A DNA stretch of 18,928 nucleotides. Source: JAEUMD01 sp050250815. Its GTDB lineage: Bacteria > Pseudomonadota > Alphaproteobacteria > Rhizobiales > Hyphomicrobiaceae. Each line of letters starts with the position of its first letter. The stretch's first letter is position 1. Below, piece by piece: positions 15,133 through 18,928 of this stretch. The translations under genes and the position numbers were made by a program. Below the pieces are notes generated by a model that saw only the letters and a list, made by a program, of their open reading frames with translations, was not told the origin of the DNA and ran no database searches. The stretch spans positions 1-18,928 of the forward strand of contig JBFWNY010000051.1 in assembly GCA_050250815.1 (NCBI GenBank), read 5' to 3'.

Positions 15133-16974
15133 TCAATCTGGCGAAAAGCCCTTGGTGTGGTCAGCGTGGAGCGTCACGTCCTGTTCATGCTTACGAAGGA
15201 TCGCGTTGCCGCACACCAAGAACTCCAAATGGGTACCCATGAAGCAACGGAAGGCGTCCGATGGCGTGCAGACGATGGGCTCACCCCGGACGTTGAAACT
15301 CGTATTGACGAGCACCGGGCAGCCCGTGATCTCTCCAAACCTCTTGATCAGGGCGTGATACCGCGGATTTGTCCGGGCATCTACAGACTGGACGCGCGCG
15401 GAATAGTCGACATGCGTGACCGCTGGAATTTCGGACCGCAGGATGTCAAGCTTGTCCAGACCTATCAAGTCCTGCTCGTCGTCCGTTTGAGTGCATCGGC
15501 GCTTTTCTGCAATGCCGGCAACGAGGAGCATGTAGGGGCTATCGACGTCGATATCGAACCAATCCGATTGGGCTTCACGGAGCACCGACGGCGCGAATGG
15601 TCTGAAGTCCTCACGAAACTTGATCTTCAGGTTGAGCTTCTTCTGCATGGTCGGAGACCGAGGATCTGCCAGTATCGACCTGCCGCCGAGCGCACGCGGA
15701 CCGAACTCCATGCGTCCGTTGAACCAACCCACGGCATTGCCAGCAGCTATCGCCGCCGCCGTTTCGTCGATGAGCTTCTCATCGGATAGGGTGTGGAACA
15801 CAGCACCGGCATCGCGAAGCTGCTGCTCGATTTCCACCTGCGTGAACTCTGGCCCCAGGAACGACCCCTTCATGGCATCGCCATCGGCGGCTCGCGACCG
15901 CGGCTGAGCGAGTTCCAGGTGCCAGAGCGCCAACGCCGCTCCCAGCGATCCCCCCGAATCCCCTGCGGCAGGCTGGATCCAGAGCCTGTCGAAGATCTGT
16001 TCCTTCAGGAGCTTGCCATTCGCCACGCAATTGAGTGCAACCCCGCCCGCAAGGCACAAGTTGGGAATATCGAAATCGCGTCGCAATTGCCGCGCCATCT
16101 TCAAGACGATTTCTTCGGTGACGGCTTGGATCGAACTTGCAATATCCATATGGAACTGCGTCAGAGGCTGTCCGTCCGGCTCCCTCGGTCCTTCCCCGAA
16201 CAGTCGAGAAAATCGGTCGTTGGTCATCACGAGGCCGGTGCAGTAGTCGAAATAGTCCTGGTTGAGCCAGAAGCTGCCATCGTCCTTGACGTCGACAAGT
16301 TCAGACAGAATCTTGCCCGCGAACCGGGGCGTCCCGTAGGGCGCGAGCCCCATGAGTTTGTACTCGCCAGAGTTGACACGGAACCCCGTGTAGTAGGTAA
16401 AGGCGGAATAGAGCAGTCCGAGCGAGTGGGGGAAATGGATTTCCCTGACAGTCTGCAGTTGGTTTTCCCTTCCCAGTGCCACAGCACTGGTCGTCCACTC
16501 ACCAACCCCGTCCAAGGTCAGGACGACGGCTTCGTCGAACGGTGAGGGAAAGAACGCGCTGGCTGCGTGACTCACATGATGTTCGCAAAACTGCAGCCGC
16601 CCGCGATCGTCGTACTCGTGATCGATGTCCTTGAATTCCGAGATCAGCATCGACTTCTGGAACAGCTTCTCCCGAAGCCAGACCGGCATCGCGACGCTGA
16701 AGGACTTCAAGCCTCGGGGAGCGAATGTTGCGTAAGTCTCCAACAGCCGCTCGAACTTCAGGAATGGCTTTTCGTAGAAGACGATGTGATCGACGTCGTC
16801 GAGCCGCAATCCTGCCTTGCCCAGGCAGAAGTTCACCGCATGGCGCGGGAAGCTCGCGTCGTGCTTTTTGCGGGTGAAGCGCTCTTCCTGGGCGGCCGCA
16901 ACGATAATCCCATCGCGTAGAATTGCAGCGCTACTATCATGATAGTAGGCCGCTATTCCCAGGATGGTCGTCAT
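15133..16974 (-). CDS. O-carbamoyltransferase (CmcH/NodU family)
   Basis: The protein has 613 residues, full length for the family. The N-terminal Kae1-like ASKHA domain shows QEERFTRKKHDASFP (29-43), HHVSH (132-136, metal-binding histidines), LDGVGEW (154-160) and AGGVALN (309-315). The C-terminal domain carries FGPRALGGRS (424-433), KIKFREDFRPFAPS (about 451-464) and NTSFNVRGEP (557-566), all family hallmarks. Enzymes of this kind use carbamoyl phosphate and ATP, via carbamoyl-adenylate, to carbamoylate a hydroxyl of a sugar, antibiotic or toxin. Here a polysaccharide sugar is the likely target. I chose the second ATG (16974) because AGAGG lies seven bases before it but only one base before the first ATG at 16980. 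It follows the small membrane protein gene almost directly. Confidence 0.95.
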   Translation of the reverse strand: MTTILGIAAYYHDSSAAILRDGIIVAAAQEERFTRKKHDASFPRHAVNFCLGKAGLRLDDVDHIVFYEKPFLKFERLLETYATFAPRGLKSFSVAMPVWLREKLFQKSMLISEFKDIDHEYDDRGRLQFCEHHVSHAASAFFPSPFDEAVVLTLDGVGEWTTSAVALGRENQLQTVREIHFPHSLGLLYSAFTYYTGFRVNSGEYKLMGLAPYGTPRFAGKILSELVDVKDDGSFWLNQDYFDYCTGLVMTNDRFSRLFGEGPREPDGQPLTQFHMDIASSIQAVTEEIVLKMARQLRRDFDIPNLCLAGGVALNCVANGKLLKEQIFDRLWIQPAAGDSGGSLGAALALWHLELAQPRSRAADGDAMKGSFLGPEFTQVEIEQQLRDAGAVFHTLSDEKLIDETAAAIAAGNAVGWFNGRMEFGPRALGGRSILADPRSPTMQKKLNLKIKFREDFRPFAPSVLREAQSDWFDIDVDSPYMLLVAGIAEKRRCTQTDDEQDLIGLDKLDILRSEIPAVTHVDYSARVQSVDARTNPRYHALIKRFGEITGCPVLVNTSFNVRGEPIVCTPSDAFRCFMGTHLEFLVCGNAILRKHEQDVTLHADHTKGFSPD

Positions 16975-16984
16975 CGGCATGCCT

Positions 16985-17134
16985 CTAGAACAAGGTATAG
17001 AGGAAAGGCGCCACGGCCGAACCCTGGGAGATGACGATCAAACCTCCGACCAGAAGCAATATTATCAGTATCGGCAGCAACCAATACTTCTTGCGCACTC
17101 TGAGAAAGCGCCAAAACTCCATGATGAAGGACAT
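16985..17134 (-). CDS. DUF5989-type membrane microprotein (SxtK-like position)
   Basis: This is a 49-residue protein between the SxtJ-family gene and the carbamoyltransferase gene. It reads MSFIMEFWRFLRVRKKYW, then one hydrophobic helix (about residues 19-36, LLPILIILLLVGGLIVIS), then QGSAVAPFLYTLF. The FWRFLR.RKKYWLLP front and the QGSAVAPF.YTLF end match the conserved pattern I know from the DUF5989 family, which recurs beside carbamoyltransferases. It should be a single-span inner-membrane protein with a basic cytoplasmic N-terminus. A GAGGAA eight bases upstream of the ATG at 17134 overlaps the end region of the SxtJ-family gene, whose stop is 12 bp away. The stop is a TAG 10 bp from the preferred carbamoyltransferase start. 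Its biochemical role is unknown; partnering or membrane recruitment of the carbamoyltransferase is inference. Confidence 0.9.
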   Translation of the reverse strand: MSFIMEFWRFLRVRKKYWLLPILIILLLVGGLIVISQGSAVAPFLYTLF

Positions 17135-17146
17135 TTAGCCATTTCC

Positions 17147-17572
17147 TCAAAATTGATTTTTCATGGACGCGCTGTCAGGATCCGCAGGCAACCGATCAAT
17201 CCAATAGCTCTGTTGTCCGGCGGGCGCTTTCTTCAGGCGCAGCGGATCCTTGCCGGACAATCTGAGCGCCACGGCGGTCGGCGTCACAACGCCGAAGAAC
17301 ACCAGGGCCATTACGACCGGCGACACGACACGGCCGAGCAGGATGCCGAGCCGGAACCAGGCCACGTTCAGCGGCTTGAGCAGACCGGGTCGCAAGAATG
17401 CGAACGCGAGGAACGCCGATCCCACCAGGATCGACCACAGCCGGATGCCGCCGCTCCCGAAAACCATTGGCCATAAGCCGATGATCGAGAAGACCACCGC
17501 GAACACGATCCCGAAATTCCTCTCGGAACCGATTCTTGTCTGGTGGTGGGTTGCCAGATCGCTCGATGCCAT
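17147..17572 (-). CDS. SxtJ-family membrane protein
   Basis: The protein has 141 residues and about three hydrophobic segments (about 20-38, 42-60 and 72-103), followed by a polar tail with QQSYWIDR. The front (ERNFGIVFAVVFSIIGLWP), the FLRPGLLKPLN loop and the SYW tail fit the SxtJ family. That family is named after the saxitoxin cluster, where such a gene lies with a carbamoyltransferase gene. Its function is not known. The order here, SxtJ-like then DUF5989 then carbamoyltransferase, is the conserved one as I recall it. I prefer the ATG at 17572, with TTGGAGAA four bases upstream, over an in-frame TTG at 17584. It is the first gene of the carbamoylation module, so its promoter should lie in the 540-bp gap upstream. 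Confidence 0.88.
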   Translation of the reverse strand: MASSDLATHHQTRIGSERNFGIVFAVVFSIIGLWPMVFGSGGIRLWSILVGSAFLAFAFLRPGLLKPLNVAWFRLGILLGRVVSPVVMALVFFGVVTPTAVALRLSGKDPLRLKKAPAGQQSYWIDRLPADPDSASMKNQF

Positions 17573-17633
17573 CAGGTTCTCCAACTTTGACTGCCGCTGT
17601 CCAGCGACTCATCGGTCGTCACATGAGAGTTCA

Positions 17634-17649
17634 CGCGCGGGCCCGCGCG
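17634..17649. repeat. 16-bp perfect palindrome of G and C only
   Basis: CGCGCGGGCCCGCGCG reads the same on both strands, and the flanking A/A ends the symmetry. It lies 62-77 bp upstream of the SxtJ-family start codon. It could fold as a 6-bp stem with a GGCC loop, or bind a dimeric regulator near a promoter. One or so such palindromes may arise by chance in 19 kb of GC-rich DNA. Confidence 0.4.
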
Positions 17650-17947
17650 ATGCGACGACGATAGCCGCATCGGGCCGCAAGAGCACTTGCCGACACCGCA
17701 TGGGAGGTGCCTGTGCAGGACGCGAATCTTCCACCAAGACCCCGACAGTCCCTCCTTGAGTGAACGAGACAAGGGGCCCAGGTCAAGTGGACGCGCCGAA
17801 CGCCGACTCGGCGGTCGTCGCTTACGTAGAACCGAACGGTCTAGACTGGGCTGCGACAGCCGCGCTCCGGCGATCGATCTGGTGGTCAGACATCGAAGCG
17901 CTGGGGTCTCTATCCGCTTAACGCCTGCACTGCAACGCCAAGCGCGC

Positions 17948-17966
17948 GTGCCCTTCACAAGGGCGC
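17948..17966. terminator. hairpin GTGCCCTT-CAC-AAGGGCGC downstream of the RTX gene
   Basis: This is an 8-pair stem (one a G-T pair) with a 3-base loop, about 150 bp downstream of the RTX stop. There is no T tract on either strand, so intrinsic termination is uncertain. A second hairpin lies 11 bp away, and a tandem pair after a gene end often marks a transcript boundary. Confidence 0.3.
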
Positions 17967-17977
17967 ACCGCAAGCTA

Positions 17978-18015
17978 TTTGGAGCGAAGCGTGCTATGCG
18001 CACGGACGCTCCAAA
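17978..18015. terminator. nested hairpin with 9-bp perfect outer stem
   Basis: TTTGGAGCG (17978-17986) pairs perfectly with CGCTCCAAA (18007-18015). Inside, GTGC (17991-17994) pairs with GCAC (18000-18003) around a TATGC loop, leaving a small 4/3 internal loop. It lies about 100 bp downstream of the RTX stop on the minus strand. It may be a transcription end, an RNA-stability element or a small structured RNA. No T tract follows on the minus strand. Confidence 0.35.
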
Positions 18016-18114
18016 ACTAAGTATCTCCGGGGGTTGCGCGCGAATTTCCTCGGACCGCCATGCCCCATGGAGGCCGCGCAGAGATCCGAGAAGCCCCGAT
18101 ATCCGTTCTCAGCC

Positions 18115-18928
18115 TCACGCAATAAGGATGTCGGGGGTGCCGAAGCCGCCGGCGGCACCGGCGGTCAGCGTGTAGTTGCCCTGCAGCGCCAGCTGGAACT
18201 CGGGCGCGGTGTCGCCGAAGGTGTTGCCCTCGATGATCGTCAGGTTGTTCACCGCGTCGTAGAAATAGCGCAACTGGCCGAGTGCTCCGGTGAACGCCGC
18301 CGTGCCGATCCAGGTGAAATGTTGCAAACCCGCATTGAAAGAGATGGCATCGAGCGGCCTCAGGTCGATGACGTCGTCGTTGCCGACGGCCTGACCGAAG
18401 TCGGTGATGGTGTCGCGGCGGTTGACCGTGCCGCCGCTGTCGGCCACGAAAGAGTAGTAGAACGTGTCGTTGCCAAGGCCGCCAGTCAGCAGGTCGCGAC
18501 CGTCACCGCCGAACACGAAATCGTTGCCGGCTCCAGCGTTGATGGTGTCGTTGCCGCCATAGCCCGCGATGTAGTTGTTGCCCGAGTTGCCCGTGATGAC
18601 GTTGAATGTCTCCATTGCAACGATCGTGACGTTGCCGGTACCGGTGACCACGATGTACTCGACACCGACCGCTGACGTCATGATGTCCTGTCGGAAGTTG
18701 ACCGAGGTGATGACCGTGTCGGTGGTATCGACGCCAGTCCCGATCGCCTCGTTGACGACATCTCCCACGTTGTCGAGGAAGTAGGTGTCGTTGCCGTTGC
18801 CGCCGGTCATCGTGTCGGCGCCGGTCTGGCCGTCGTGCGTGTCGTTGCCTTCGCCGCCGTTCAGCGTGTCGTTATCGTTTTGGCCGTACAGGAAGTCGTT
18901 GCCATCATCGCCGTTGAGCGTGTCGTTG
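18115..18928 (-). CDS. RTX calcium-binding exported protein, C-terminal part (5' end outside window)
   Basis: The frame is open from the right edge to a TGA at 18115, giving 270 visible residues. It starts with glycine/aspartate nonapeptide repeats (for example GGEGNDT, GGNGNDTY, GYGGNDTI, GGDGRDLL and GGLGNDTF), the calcium-binding parallel beta-roll of RTX proteins. The repeats come in two groups around a beta-rich spacer (YFLDNVGDVVNEA onward). The last 110 or so residues (ITDFGQAVGNDDVIDLRPLD, then LRYFYDAVNNLTIIEGNTFGD) resemble the serralysin-type C-terminal domain that precedes a type I secretion signal. The protein is therefore likely exported by an ABC-type system that is not in the window. 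The N-terminal domain, which would define function (protease, glycanase, adhesin), is missing. It is co-oriented with the carbamoylation module but 542 bp away. Confidence 0.9.
   Translation of the reverse strand, partial: NDTLNGDDGNDFLYGQNDNDTLNGGEGNDTHDGQTGADTMTGGNGNDTYFLDNVGDVVNEAIGTGVDTTDTVITSVNFRQDIMTSAVGVEYIVVTGTGNVTIVAMETFNVITGNSGNNYIAGYGGNDTINAGAGNDFVFGGDGRDLLTGGLGNDTFYYSFVADSGGTVNRRDTITDFGQAVGNDDVIDLRPLDAISFNAGLQHFTWIGTAAFTGALGQLRYFYDAVNNLTIIEGNTFGDTAPEFQLALQGNYTLTAGAAGGFGTPDILIA

Larger units (their letters stand above)
17573..18114. other. gap between the RTX gene and the carbamoylation module
   Basis: About 540 bases with no supportable gene. Frames exist on both strands (for example plus 17687-18175 and minus 17572-18003), but they are Arg/Pro/Ser-rich, lack good ribosome sites and show no family features; one overlaps the RTX gene antisense. 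The gap should hold the RTX terminator and the module promoter. It contains a 16-bp palindrome and two neighbouring hairpins, listed separately. I found no convincing -35/-10 pair. Confidence 0.55.

Noticed and set aside
201..16974. Nod-factor biosynthesis cluster
   Set aside because: The decoration enzymes are similar in type, but nodA, nodB and nodC are absent, and flippase, polymerase and PCP genes point to a polymer.
13788..17572. Saxitoxin-like toxin cluster
   Set aside because: Only the carbamoyltransferase-associated genes are shared. No polyketide synthase, amidinotransferase or oxygenase genes are present.
17687..18175. Plus-strand frame in the gap before the RTX gene
   Set aside because: It is Arg/Pro/Ser-rich, runs antisense into the RTX gene, and has no ribosome site or motif.
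18115..18928. CRISPR-like or tandem DNA repeat array
   Set aside because: The repetitive DNA encodes RTX nonapeptides. Units vary and have no constant repeat/spacer structure.
1..18928. tRNA or rRNA genes, insertion sequences, attachment sites
   Set aside because: No transposase, long terminal inverted repeats, target duplications or recognisable RNA gene was seen on either strand by eye.

Overview
The window is part of a surface- or exo-polysaccharide biosynthesis locus from a GC-rich Gram-negative bacterium. It has Wzx-like flippase, Wzy-like polymerase and Wzz/PCP-like genes, an RTX protein with a type I secretion-like C-terminus, and frequent GTG/TTG starts. Together these suggest a proteobacterium, most likely an alphaproteobacterium, but I cannot fix the genus. 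Every gene I can support lies on the minus strand, so transcription runs from high to low coordinates. The long plus-strand open frames are GC-driven shadows.

Region A (18928 to 18115) is the C-terminal part of an RTX calcium-binding exported protein. About 540 bp without a convincing gene follow (18114 to 17573). This stretch holds two adjacent hairpins (17948-18015) and a 16-bp perfect GC palindrome (17634-17649). Region B (17572 to 13349) is a carbamoylation module: an SxtJ-family membrane protein, a 49-residue DUF5989-type membrane microprotein, a CmcH/NodU-type O-carbamoyltransferase, a membrane-anchored SGNH hydrolase-like protein, and a small secreted Cys-containing protein of unknown function.

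Region C (12904 to 10784) holds a large polysaccharide co-polymerase-like protein without a kinase domain and a membrane-anchored hypothetical protein. It is flanked by two gaps of about 400-450 bp (13348-12905 and 10783-10373).

Region D (10372 to 201) is a tight ten-gene block: gmd, a GDP-fucose-synthase-like reductase, a cupin, a methyltransferase, a DegT-type aminotransferase, a GT4 glycosyltransferase, a second methyltransferase-like protein, a Wzx-like flippase, a sulfotransferase and a Wzy-like polymerase. Several junctions overlap or are separated by a few bases, which implies translational coupling.

Read together, Gmd makes GDP-4-keto-6-deoxymannose. The aminotransferase (perosamine-type) and/or the reductase (fucose or rhamnose-type) draw on it. 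The glycosyltransferase adds a sugar, the flippase and polymerase export and polymerise the repeat unit, and the PCP sets chain length. Methyl, sulfate and carbamoyl groups are candidate decorations. No priming transferase, mannose-1-phosphate guanylyltransferase, outer-membrane channel or second glycosyltransferase is visible, so the locus must continue elsewhere. The most interesting points are the SxtJ/DUF5989/carbamoyltransferase/SGNH module, the sulfotransferase inside a Wzx/Wzy block, and a Lys-to-Arg change in the YxxxK motif of the fucose-synthase-like reductase.
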